From an uncultured Micrococcus sp. (GTDB lineage Bacteria > Actinomycetota > Actinomycetes > Actinomycetales > Micrococcaceae), in contig CAMIOJ010000170.1 of NCBI GenBank assembly GCA_946222435.1, forward strand, positions 1-5,336: 5,336 bases of DNA. The letters run 5' to 3'. The notes under the pieces were generated by a model. The model did not search any database and was not told the origin of the DNA. It saw only the letters and a list, made by a program, of their open reading frames with translations. Positions 1 to 5,336 of this stretch are shown piece by piece (position 1 is the stretch's first letter; each line of letters opens with the position of its first letter). A program made the position numbers and the translations under genes.

Positions 1-1
1 C

Positions 2-1591
2 ACCAAGGGCGAGAAGGCCGCCGAGACCGGTGCCGCGCGTGACGGCAAGGTCGCGGACGCCCCGAGGGAGACCGGCCAGGGCGGCAACGCCGCGGCCGGT
101 GCCGCCGTCGCCGGTGGCGCCGTGGCCGGTGGCGCCGCCGTCGCCGCGTCCGGCAAGGACAAGGACAAGACCGGCGCCGCGTACGAGGGCAAGCCGGTCG
201 GCGGAGCCGACTCCGCGTCCCGTGACTCCGACGTCCAGGCCGGCGGCCGCGGTGTGACCGTGGACGAGGGCAAGGGCGGCGCGAAGACCGTCGGTGCCGG
301 CGGCACCGCGAAGGGCGCCGGTGTCGTGGGCGGCACGACCGCCGACCGCGACGACCGCAAGGGCTCCACCGCCGCTGCCGTGACCGGTGCGGGTGTGGGC
401 GGCGGCATCGCCGCGGCCGGCGTCGCCGGCGGCCAGGGCGTGCAGGTGGACGACGACCCGGCCGGCACCAAGGGTGACTCCCACATCGGCTCGGACGGCC
501 GGTCCGCTGACCGCACCGACACCGCGGCGCACAGGCCCGCCGCCGACCGCGCGACGATCGGCTCGACCGGCACCCCGAAGACCGCGGAGCCGAAGCCGGT
601 GACCGACTCGCAGCGTCAGGTGCAGCAGGCCACCGCCGCCTCCGCAGCCGACGTCTCCGGCAAGGGCCGGGCCGACCGCTCGGAGTCCCCGGCCGCCGGC
701 CGTCCGGAGTCCCAGGGCACCGGTGCGGGCACCGCCGCCGTGGTGGGCGGCACCGCCGTCGCCGGCGGCGCCGTGGCCGTCGGTGCGGCCGCCCACGGTG
801 TGCGGTCCGACCGCGCCGAGGCGCCGCAGGAGGGCACCTTCGGCGAGCAGACCCTCAAGCACGGCACCGACGTGCCGGGCACCGAGAAGGACCAGGGCAG
901 CCTGCTCGACGAGCCGACCGCCGGCCACACGGCCGACGGCACCAAGATCGAGTCCGTGACCGACGAGCAGCTCAAGGCGCAGTCCGAGGACGAGTCCGTG
1001 GAGGGCGTCAAGCCGCAGTCGGCCGCCTCCGGCGCCGTGGGCACCTCGGCCGCGACCGGCGTGACCGGCACCGGTGCCGCCACCGGCACCCGGGACACCG
1101 GCGCCGGTGCGACCGGAACCGACACGGCCGGCTCCGACGGCCGGCAGGCCGCCCAGCGTGAGGACTACGCCGTGACCGGCGTCCCGGGCTACGCCGGCCC
1201 GCTCTCCGAGCGCGCCGGCCGCGAGGTCGCCGAGGACGAGACCGTCGGCGGCGCCCGGCTCTCCGCCGAGGAGAAGACGGCCCAGCCGATCGCCGACGCC
1301 GGCCGCGATGCCGATGCCGGCCGCCGTGCGGTCCCTGCCGAGGAGACCCTCGGCGAGGCCCACACCCCGGCGGCGGAGCGTCCGGTCCAGGCCGGCGGTG
1401 TGAACCGCGGTGGTGAGAAGACCAGCTTCAAGGACAACCTGATCGAGACCGCCAAGGGTGCCGCCTCGGTGGCCGCCAAGGGCGCCGCGAAGGGTGCCGA
1501 GGCCGGTGCCAAGGGCGCCGTGAAGGGCGCCTCCTTCCTGCGCGACAAGCTCGCCCAGGCCCAGGAGCGCCGCTGGAAGGGCCGCAAGTGA
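2..1591 (+). CDS. Ala/Gly/Lys/Asp-rich low-complexity protein, 3' part (5' truncated)
   Basis: The frame is open from base 2 to a TGA at 1589-1591, giving 529 visible residues; no convincing start with a ribosome binding site is seen, so the gene probably begins before the window. A GTG at 122 lies inside an Ala/Gly repeat and is not a believable start. I do not recognise a family. Hydrophobic Ala/Gly/Val stretches with GxxxG-like spacing lie near residues 27-50, 122-145 and 240-264, and a Gly/Ala/Thr stretch near 341-375. Between them are charged, probably disordered linkers rich in Asp, Lys, Arg and Gln. The motif GG[R/Q]GVxVD[E/D] occurs near residues 81 and 143, and GSDGR occurs twice. 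The tail (about 476-529) has lysines at 485, 493, 497, 504 and 508, a spacing of mostly 4, 7 or 8 that suits an amphipathic basic helix, and ends in WKGRK. Membrane, cell-surface or nucleic-acid association are all possible; none is shown. Codon use matches the neighbours, and the frame, not the overlapping ones, has the expected G/C third-position bias. Confidence 0.8.
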   Translation, partial: TKGEKAAETGAARDGKVADAPRETGQGGNAAAGAAVAGGAVAGGAAVAASGKDKDKTGAAYEGKPVGGADSASRDSDVQAGGRGVTVDEGKGGAKTVGAGGTAKGAGVVGGTTADRDDRKGSTAAAVTGAGVGGGIAAAGVAGGQGVQVDDDPAGTKGDSHIGSDGRSADRTDTAAHRPAADRATIGSTGTPKTAEPKPVTDSQRQVQQATAASAADVSGKGRADRSESPAAGRPESQGTGAGTAAVVGGTAVAGGAVAVGAAAHGVRSDRAEAPQEGTFGEQTLKHGTDVPGTEKDQGSLLDEPTAGHTADGTKIESVTDEQLKAQSEDESVEGVKPQSAASGAVGTSAATGVTGTGAATGTRDTGAGATGTDTAGSDGRQAAQREDYAVTGVPGYAGPLSERAGREVAEDETVGGARLSAEEKTAQPIADAGRDADAGRRAVPAEETLGEAHTPAAERPVQAGGVNRGGEKTSFKDNLIETAKGAASVAAKGAAKGAEAGAKGAVKGASFLRDKLAQAQERRWKGRK

Positions 1592-1625
1592 CCCGCACCG
1601 GGCGCCGCTGACGCGGTCCCACTCC

Positions 1626-1668
1626 GACGACGGCCCCCTCACCTTCCACAGGTGAGGGGGCCGTCGTC
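1626..1668. terminator. Bidirectional intrinsic terminator between convergent genes
   Basis: A perfect 19-bp inverted repeat (1626-1644 and 1650-1668) encloses a 5-nt loop, TCCAC. It begins 35 nt after the stop of the left-hand gene and ends 21 nt after the stop of the convergent membrane-protein gene, so it can serve both. The plus-strand flank (TGTACGTCT) has scattered T residues but no true T tract, and the minus-strand flank has none; many high-GC actinobacterial terminators look like this. Confidence 0.85.
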
Positions 1669-1689
1669 TGTACGTCTGGACCGGCGCGG

Positions 1690-2112
1690 TCAGGGCAGCT
1701 CGCACATTACGACCGAGTCCGAGGACCCCGTGCAGGTGAGCGTGAGCCGGTCCCCGACGGCCACCTCGTCCCAGCCGGCACCGGAGACGTGCAGGGGCTC
1801 CTCGCCGGTGGAGTCCAGGTGCATGCGGCCGTTGGTGCGGTCCACGTCCGTGACCGTCCCGGAGGCCTTATAAGTGGAGACCATGCGGTCCCACACCTGC
1901 CAGGCGCCGAAGCCGAGGCCGAGGACGGCGATCAGTGCGGCGGCCGCCCAGAACGGCCCGCGCCCCTGACGTCGGTGCACCAGCAGGAACGACGCGCACA
2001 CCAGCAGCACCGCCACGAGCAGGGCGACGGCGGTGAGCAGCGCGAAGCCGGGGAGGGGGCCGTCGCCCTCGAGGGGCACATACTCGATCCCGGTGCGTGT
2101 GAGGCCGTCCAT
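1690..2112 (-). CDS. Small hypothetical membrane protein, two TM helices
   Basis: A 140-residue protein starting at ATG 2112-2110. Upstream on the minus strand lies GGAAGGGACGGGA (2133-2121), whose last GGGA is 8 nt from the ATG. Residues 22-45 (rich in Leu, Val and Ala) and about 54-74 form two hydrophobic helices. They are joined by HRRQGRG, a positive loop that by the positive-inside rule faces the cytoplasm, placing the N-terminus and the C-terminal 65 residues outside. The C-terminal part contains GTVTDVD, GRMHLD and VAVGDRLTLTC; the alternating pattern suggests a small beta-rich domain, perhaps OB- or SH3-like. Cys127 and Cys137 could form a disulfide. I do not recognise a family and assign no function. 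It lies downstream of katA on the same strand, but the 238-nt gap with hairpins argues for separate transcription. TATAAG within the gene (1869-1874) simply encodes part of it. Confidence 0.72.
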   Translation of the reverse strand: MDGLTRTGIEYVPLEGDGPLPGFALLTAVALLVAVLLVCASFLLVHRRQGRGPFWAAAALIAVLGLGFGAWQVWDRMVSTYKASGTVTDVDRTNGRMHLDSTGEEPLHVSGAGWDEVAVGDRLTLTCTGSSDSVVMCELP

Positions 2113-2140
2113 GAGCGTCGTCCCGTCCCTTCCAGGTCAG

Positions 2141-2156
2141 CGCCCGGATCCGGGCG
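2141..2156. repeat. 16-bp perfect palindrome before the membrane-protein gene
   Basis: CGCCCGGATCCGGGCG is a perfect 16-bp palindrome, centred about 37 nt upstream of the ATG at 2112 and downstream of the candidate promoter. It could be a dimeric repressor operator or, less likely given the lack of a loop, an RNA stem. Palindromes of this length are somewhat more likely by chance in very GC-rich DNA. Confidence 0.5.
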
Positions 2157-2176
2157 TCGTCGCGGTGTCCTCCTGG

Positions 2177-2208
2177 ACAGTAGCGCAGGAGGGTCTGCGC
2201 CCGGTCAG
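2177..2208 (-). promoter_or_regulatory. Possible promoter of the small membrane-protein gene
   Basis: On the minus strand TACTGT (2182-2177) fits the actinobacterial -10 pattern TANNNT. CTGACC (2208-2203) resembles a -35 element, but the 20-nt spacer is longer than ideal. Transcription would start near 2170, leaving a leader of about 58 nt that includes the 16-bp palindrome at 2141-2156. The call rests on pattern matching only. Confidence 0.3.
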
Positions 2209-2252
2209 CCCGGGACACGTCCGGCCCGGGGCGCCGGACACCCGGGGACGCA

Positions 2253-2298
2253 GACGGCGGCGCCCGCCCCGGAGTGTTCCGGGACGGACGCCGCCGTC
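2253..2298 (-). terminator. Probable katA terminator hairpin
   Basis: The arms 2253-2262 and 2289-2298 are perfectly complementary over 10 bp. Inside them, after a symmetric 5-nt internal loop on each side, a second perfect 5-bp stem (2268-2272 with 2279-2283) closes a 6-nt loop. The structure starts 52 nt after the katA stop and lies on its transcribed side. There is no T tract, so it may slow or end transcription only in the manner of high-GC hairpins. Confidence 0.55.
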
Positions 2299-2302
2299 AT
2301 CA

Positions 2303-2321
2303 CGGGGCCGTGCGGGCCCCG
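2303..2321 (-). terminator. Secondary hairpin after katA
   Basis: CGGGGCC (2303-2309) and GGCCCCG (2315-2321) form a 7-bp, all G/C stem around a 5-nt loop. It starts 29 nt beyond the katA stop and just before the larger hairpin at 2253-2298. Together they may act as a tandem terminator or protect the 3' end of the katA message. No T tract follows. Confidence 0.4.
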
Positions 2322-2350
2322 CGGCCGTCGTCCCCGATGTGCCGCGCCGA

Positions 2351-3835
2351 TCAGACGCCCGGGATGTCGTCCCCGGCGGCGGCCTTCACGGCCTCCTCGA
2401 TCTTCGCGCCCGTCTCTGCGTCCACGTTCTTCCAGTACTCGAGGGCCTGGGAGAGCACGGGCTCCTTCACGCCGTCGAGGGCGCCGGCCACGGTCTGCAC
2501 GAACTCGGCGCGCTCCTCGTCCGAGAACACCTCGCGGACGAGGATCCCGGCCTGGCCGAAGTCGTCGTCGTCCTTGCGGAGCGTCTGGGACTCGCGGGTC
2601 ATCTCGCCGTCGGCCTCCCAGCCGTTGTCCACGCGGCCGGTCTCGTCCGACCACGAGTGGTCGAAGGAGTTCGGGACGTACTGCGGGGCGGCGCCCTGGT
2701 GGTGGTACGTCATCTGGCCGTCGAACGTGTACGAGTTCACCGGGCACTTCGGCTGGTTCACCGGCAGCTGGTTGAAGTTGGTGCCGATGCGGTGCAGGGC
2801 CGCGTCGTGGTACGCGATGGAGCGGGCCAGCAGCATGCGGTCCGGGGACAGGCCGATGCCGGGCACGGTGTTGCCCGGGGAGAACGCGGCCTGCTCGATC
2901 TGCGCGAAGTGGTTCTCCGGGTTCCGGTTCAGGGTCATGGTGCCGACCTTGATGCGCGGGTAGTCCTTCTGGGACCACACCTTCGTCAGGTCGAACGGGT
3001 TGTACCGGTAGGTCTTCGCCTCCTCGTACGGCATGACCTGCACGTACAGGTCCCACTTCGGGAACTTCCCCTCGGCGATGGACTCGAACAGGTCCTGGCG
3101 GTGGTGGTCCGCGTTCTCGCCGGCCATCCTCACGGCCTCGTCGTTGGTGAAGTTGTGCACTCCCTGCTGGGAGATGAAGTGGTACTTCACCCAGAAGCGC
3201 TCGCCCTCGGCGTTGACCCACAGGTAGGTATGGGAGCCGTAGCCGTTCATCTCGGACCAGGTGCGGGGAAGGCCGCGGGGGCCCATGAGGTAGGTGACCT
3301 GGTGAGCGGTCTCCGGGTTGTTGGCCCAGAAGTCCCACTGCATGGTGCCGTCGCGCAGGCCGGAGTCCGGCAGACGCTTCTGCGAGCGGATGAAGTGGGT
3401 GAACTTCATGGGGTCGCGCACGAAGAACACCGGGGTGTTGTTGCCGACGAGGTCATAGTTGCCCTCCTCGGTGTAGAAGCGGAGGGAGAAGCCGCGGACG
3501 TCACGCCAGGTGTCCGGGGAGCCGAGCTCGCCGGCCACGGTGGAGAAGCGGGCGAGCATCTCGGTCTTGGTGCCCGGCTGGAACACGAGGGCCTTGGTGT
3601 ACTGCGAGACGTCCTCGGTCACCTCGAACTCGCCGAACGCGCCGGAGCCCTTGGCATGCGGGCGACGCTCGGGGATGTTCATGCGGTTGAAGTGCTGATG
3701 GGTCTCCATCAGGTGGGTGTCGTGCAGGACGATCGGCCCGTCCGGGCCCACCGTCAGCGACTGGCGGTCCGACACGGCCGGGGCACCCGACTGCGTGGTC
3801 GATCCGGTGGCGTGGGGGGTCTTCTTCTCGGTCAT
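2351..3835 (-). CDS. katA: Heme catalase (hydrogen peroxide : hydrogen peroxide oxidoreductase)
   Basis: This 494-residue protein is a complete monofunctional heme catalase of the small-subunit type, which converts two H2O2 to O2 and water in the cytoplasm. The distal catalytic His is His60 in RRPHAKGSGAFG, the catalytic Asn is Asn133 in LVGNNTPVFF, and the proximal heme ligand is Tyr342 in RSIAYHD. The spacing between these residues matches bovine catalase (His74, Asn147, Tyr357) to within one residue. Other family blocks are present: FSTVAGELGSPDTWRDVRGF, FIRSQKR, NGYGSHTY, NPFDLTKVW, LNRNPENHFAQ and PNSF. From memory it is close to the Micrococcus luteus catalase over long blocks but differs at many positions and lacks that protein's last few residues. 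Two adjacent ATGs precede TEKK; the second (3835-3833) is chosen because AAGGAG (3846-3841) lies 5 nt from it but only 2 nt from the first (3838). It is probably monocistronic, transcribed divergently from glyA. Confidence 0.98.
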   Translation of the reverse strand: MTEKKTPHATGSTTQSGAPAVSDRQSLTVGPDGPIVLHDTHLMETHQHFNRMNIPERRPHAKGSGAFGEFEVTEDVSQYTKALVFQPGTKTEMLARFSTVAGELGSPDTWRDVRGFSLRFYTEEGNYDLVGNNTPVFFVRDPMKFTHFIRSQKRLPDSGLRDGTMQWDFWANNPETAHQVTYLMGPRGLPRTWSEMNGYGSHTYLWVNAEGERFWVKYHFISQQGVHNFTNDEAVRMAGENADHHRQDLFESIAEGKFPKWDLYVQVMPYEEAKTYRYNPFDLTKVWSQKDYPRIKVGTMTLNRNPENHFAQIEQAAFSPGNTVPGIGLSPDRMLLARSIAYHDAALHRIGTNFNQLPVNQPKCPVNSYTFDGQMTYHHQGAAPQYVPNSFDHSWSDETGRVDNGWEADGEMTRESQTLRKDDDDFGQAGILVREVFSDEERAEFVQTVAGALDGVKEPVLSQALEYWKNVDAETGAKIEEAVKAAAGDDIPGV

Positions 3836-3840
3836 CATCA

Positions 3841-3846
3841 CTCCTT
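3841..3846 (-). promoter_or_regulatory. katA ribosome binding site deciding between tandem ATGs
   Basis: Minus-strand AAGGAG is followed by TG and then ATGATGACC. The spacing to the first ATG (3838) is 2 nt and to the second (3835) 5 nt, which favours the second. If the first is used, the protein simply gains one N-terminal Met. Confidence 0.75.
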
Positions 3847-3855
3847 GCGAGCTCG

Positions 3856-3871
3856 TCCAGGCGCGCCTGGA
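3856..3871. repeat. 16-bp perfect palindrome in the katA leader
   Basis: TCCAGGCGCGCCTGGA is a perfect 16-bp palindrome ending 9 nt upstream of the katA Shine-Dalgarno sequence. It overlaps the start of a 6-bp inverted repeat (GGAACC 3869-3874, GGTTCC 3882-3887, 7-nt spacer). Such a site near a stress gene may be an operator for a dimeric regulator or an mRNA stem near the ribosome site. I cannot match it to a known OxyR, PerR/FurA or CatR box. Confidence 0.5.
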
Positions 3872-3922
3872 ACCGTCCGCCGGTTCCGGCGGGATGTCCA
3901 CACTCTCACCTGCGGGGCGGAC

Positions 3923-3928
3923 AGCGTA
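3923..3928 (-). promoter_or_regulatory. katA: Weak candidate katA -10 element
   Basis: TACGCT on the minus strand fits TANNNT and would give a leader of about 80 nt that contains the palindrome at 3856-3871. No good -35 hexamer lies 16-19 nt upstream, so the promoter may need an activator or a different sigma factor, or the call may be wrong. Confidence 0.25.
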
Positions 3929-4025
3929 AGACCCCGACGACGCCCACCCTCCTCCGGAACCCGGCGCACCCCGCTCAGAACACCGGCCTCGGCGCCTCGA
4001 CCGGGCCTCCGCCCGGGCGTGTGGC

Positions 4026-4061
4026 GTCCGGACGGGACCCCGAGTCCGGACGGGACCCCGA
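4026..4061. repeat. Perfect tandem duplication of an 18-bp unit
   Basis: The unit GTCCGGACGGGACCCCGA occurs twice head to tail (4026-4043 and 4044-4061) with no mismatch. Each copy starts with the 8-bp palindrome GTCCGGAC, so two palindromic half-sites lie 18 bp apart. It sits about 90-120 bp upstream of the candidate glyA -10 element. It could be paired protein sites or a recent slippage duplication. Confidence 0.85.
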
Positions 4062-4134
4062 CGAGGGGCGAGACGGACGCGAAAGGCGGGCGGCCGTCGT
4101 CGGGCCCCACCGCCGTGACACCGGTGCGACGGGC

Positions 4135-4154
4135 GCCACACACGTGGCTAGGAT
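4135..4154 (+). promoter_or_regulatory. glyA: Candidate glyA promoter with overlapping inverted repeat
   Basis: TAGGAT (4149-4154) is a common form of the actinobacterial -10 TANNNT and would start transcription near 4161, 55 nt before the glyA start. No clear -35 is seen at normal spacing: GTGACA at 4115-4120 is 28 nt away. Directly upstream and touching the -10, GCCAC (4135-4139) and GTGGC (4144-4148) form an inverted repeat around ACAC, including the palindrome CACGTG (4141-4146). Its position would suit an operator. Confidence 0.5.
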
Positions 4155-4161
4155 GGCCCGT

Positions 4162-4200
4162 GGAGCCGTCCGACCGACGTGGGTCGGAGCCGTCCGACCG
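4162..4200 (+). repeat. 15-bp direct repeats forming two alternative hairpins in the glyA leader
   Basis: GGAGCCGTCCGACCG occurs at 4162-4176 and again at 4186-4200 with a 24-nt period. The segment GGTCGGA (4182-4188) is complementary to TCCGACC in both copies. It can pair with 4169-4175 (6-nt loop GACGTG) or with 4193-4199 (4-nt loop GCCG), giving two mutually exclusive 7-bp stems. The second ends 4 nt before the Shine-Dalgarno AAGGGA at 4204-4209. No known riboswitch is recognised. Confidence 0.75.
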
Positions 4201-4203
4201 TCG

Positions 4204-4209
4204 AAGGGA
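4204..4209 (+). promoter_or_regulatory. glyA ribosome binding site supporting the GTG start
   Basis: AAGGGA lies 6 nt before GTG at 4216-4218. No ATG is available near the expected N-terminus, and the next in-frame GTG (4231) lacks such a site, so this motif fixes the start. Confidence 0.75.
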
Positions 4210-4215
4210 AGACCC

Positions 4216-5336
4216 GTGACCCAGCCCGATGTGAACACCCTCCCGCTGTCCGAGGTGGATCCGGAGATCGCCGCCGTCCTGGCGGACGAGCTCGGCCGCC
4301 AGCGCGGCACGCTCGAGATGATCGCCTCCGAGAACTTCGTGCCCCGCGCCATCCTGCAGACGCAGGGCTCGGTGCTGACCAACAAGTACGCGGAGGGCTA
4401 CCCGGGCCGCCGCTACTACGGCGGCTGCGAGTTCGTGGACGTGGCGGAGAACCTCGCCATCGAGCGCGCCAAGTCCCTCTTCGGCGCCGAGCACGCCAAC
4501 GTGCAGCCCCACGCCGGCGCGCAGGCCAACGTGGCCGTGATGACCGCCCTGATGGACCACGGGGACACCATGATGGGCATGTCCCTGGCCCACGGCGGCC
4601 ACCTCACCCACGGCATGAAGATCAACTTCTCCGGCAAGAACTACAACATCGCCGCCTACGAGGTGGACCCGGAGACCTACACCGTGGACATGGACAAGGT
4701 CCGCGAGCAGGCCCTCGCCTCGCAGCCGAAGGTGATCGTGGCCGGATGGTCTGCCTACCCGCGGCAGCTGGACTTCGCCGCGTTCCGCGAGATCGCGGAC
4801 GAGGTCGGCGCGAAGCTCTGGGTGGACATGGCCCACTTCGCCGGCCTCGTGGCCGCTGGCCTGCACCCGAACCCGGTCCCGCACGCGGACGTGGTCTCCT
4901 CCACCGTGCACAAGACCCTGGCGGGCCCGCGCTCCGGCTTCATCCTCTGCAAGGAGGACCTGAAGAAGAAGATCAACTCCGCCGTGTTCCCAGGCCAGCA
5001 GGGCGGACCGCTCATGCACGCGATCGCCGGCAAGGCCGTGGCCTTCAAGATCGCCGCCTCCGAGGACTTCAAGGCCAAGCAGGAGCGCACCCTGGCCGGC
5101 GCGCAGATCCTCGCCGAGCGCCTCTCCGCCAAGGACATGCAGGACCAGGGCGTCTCCGTCCTCACCGGCGGCACCGACGTGCACCTGGTCCTGGTGGACC
5201 TGCGCGACTCGGAGCTGGACGGCCAGCAGGGTGAGGACGTCCTGCACGAGGTCGGCATCACCGTGAACCGCAACTCCGTGCCGTGGGACCCGCGCCCGCC
5301 GATGACCACCTCCGGCCTGCGCATCGGCACCCCGGC
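4216..5336 (+). CDS. glyA: Serine hydroxymethyltransferase, 3' end beyond the window
   Basis: The product is the PLP enzyme that interconverts serine plus tetrahydrofolate with glycine plus 5,10-methylenetetrahydrofolate in the cytoplasm, the main source of glycine and one-carbon units. The frame opens at GTG 4216 and stays open to the window end: 373 whole codons of the usual 420-430. Landmarks in order: IASENFV (36-42); YAEGYPGRRYYGG with the catalytic Glu60 and Tyr68; HAGAQAN; LAHGGHLTHG with the PLP-stacking His129; WVDMAHFAG with Asp204 (PLP pyridine nitrogen) and His207; STVHKTLAGPRSG with His232 and the Schiff-base Lys233 (Lys229 in E. coli); FPGQQGGP; and TSGLRIGTPA with Arg369, which binds the substrate carboxylate. 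All expected active-site residues are present, so the enzyme should be active. The leader carries the alternative hairpins described at 4162-4200. In relatives folD often follows glyA; that region is not in view. Confidence 0.97.
   Translation, partial: MTQPDVNTLPLSEVDPEIAAVLADELGRQRGTLEMIASENFVPRAILQTQGSVLTNKYAEGYPGRRYYGGCEFVDVAENLAIERAKSLFGAEHANVQPHAGAQANVAVMTALMDHGDTMMGMSLAHGGHLTHGMKINFSGKNYNIAAYEVDPETYTVDMDKVREQALASQPKVIVAGWSAYPRQLDFAAFREIADEVGAKLWVDMAHFAGLVAAGLHPNPVPHADVVSSTVHKTLAGPRSGFILCKEDLKKKINSAVFPGQQGGPLMHAIAGKAVAFKIAASEDFKAKQERTLAGAQILAERLSAKDMQDQGVSVLTGGTDVHLVLVDLRDSELDGQQGEDVLHEVGITVNRNSVPWDPRPPMTTSGLRIGTP

Larger units (their letters stand above)
3839..4215. other. Divergent katA-glyA intergenic region
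   Basis: About 380 bp with no believable gene. Open frames crossing it on both strands are antisense extensions through katA or glyA, rich in Arg, Gly and Pro, without a ribosome binding site. It holds the katA leader palindrome, a small hairpin CCGGGC-CTCC-GCCCGG (4001-4016), an 18-bp tandem duplication (4026-4061), and the candidate glyA promoter and repeat-built leader (4135-4215). The stretch 4062-4134 shows nothing I can name. Confidence 0.8.

Noticed and set aside
122..124. GTG as the start of the left-hand gene
   Set aside because: The frame continues open to base 2 with the same Ala/Gly composition, and no Shine-Dalgarno sequence precedes this GTG.
616..1587. Minus-strand open frames opposite the left-hand gene (616-1125, 1189-1587)
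   Set aside because: They are Ser/Pro/Ala-rich shadows of an Ala/Gly-rich coding strand. The plus frame has the right third-position bias, continuous length and a terminator after its stop.
1869..1874. TATAAG resembling a -10 element
   Set aside because: It lies inside the coding sequence of the small membrane protein, where it arises from Tyr-Lys codons, and has no gene suitably placed downstream on either strand.
3839..4141. An upstream in-frame start that would extend catalase by about 100 residues
   Set aside because: The extension is Arg/Gly/Ser-rich and unlike catalase. The ATG at 3835 has a good ribosome site and gives the family's normal N-terminus and length.
4026..4200. A CRISPR-like array from the repeats upstream of glyA
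   Set aside because: There are two different repeat units with only two copies each. One pair has no spacer and the other only 9 nt, and no cas genes are present.
4062..4215. A tetrahydrofolate or glycine riboswitch before glyA
   Set aside because: Such elements do precede glyA in some bacteria, but I see no conserved core of either class. The likely leader is only about 55 nt and made of a short repeat.
2033..4219. A 728-codon open frame on the plus strand across the whole katA region
   Set aside because: It runs antisense to an unmistakable catalase. Its product is rich in Val, His, Gly, Leu and Arg as expected from the complement of GC-rich codons, and it has no family motif or ribosome site.
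3838..5247. A 469-codon minus-strand open frame opposite glyA, and a 351-codon plus-strand frame (4179-5234) in another phase
   Set aside because: glyA carries all expected active-site motifs in its own frame. These frames are long only because stop codons are rare in very GC-rich DNA.

Overview
The window is about 70% G+C or more by eye, with almost every third codon position G or C. Its encoded catalase matches, from memory, the well-studied catalase of Micrococcus luteus (lysodeikticus) over long stretches. This points to a chromosomal segment of a high-GC actinobacterium, most likely Micrococcaceae (Micrococcus or a close relative). I see no mobile element, phage gene, CRISPR array, tRNA or rRNA.

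Layout, left to right. (1) Positions 2-1591 (+): the 3' part of a gene for a long Ala/Gly/Lys/Asp-rich, low-complexity protein with several glycine-zipper-like segments and a lysine-rich amphipathic tail; its start lies outside the window. (2) 1626-1668: a perfect 19-bp hairpin between convergent genes, probably a two-way terminator. (3) 2112-1690 (-): a small unannotatable membrane protein with two predicted helices and a short extracytoplasmic C-terminal domain. (4) 2113-2350: an intergenic region with strong hairpins that probably end katA transcription, plus a 16-bp palindrome ahead of the small membrane gene. (5) 3835-2351 (-): a complete heme catalase (katA). (6) 3839-4215: a divergent intergenic region of about 380 bp holding a 16-bp palindrome, an 18-bp tandem duplication, a good candidate glyA promoter and a repeat-built leader. 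(7) 4216 to the window end (+): the first 373 codons of glyA, serine hydroxymethyltransferase, cut by the window edge.

The genes do not form one pathway. katA detoxifies hydrogen peroxide; glyA makes glycine and one-carbon units and is transcribed away from katA. The most interesting non-coding structure is the glyA leader: two 15-bp direct repeats flank one complementary segment, so that segment can pair with either copy. This gives two mutually exclusive 7-bp hairpins, the second ending just before the ribosome binding site. The most obscure protein is the low-complexity one at the left edge. I found no clear evidence of a new multi-gene system.
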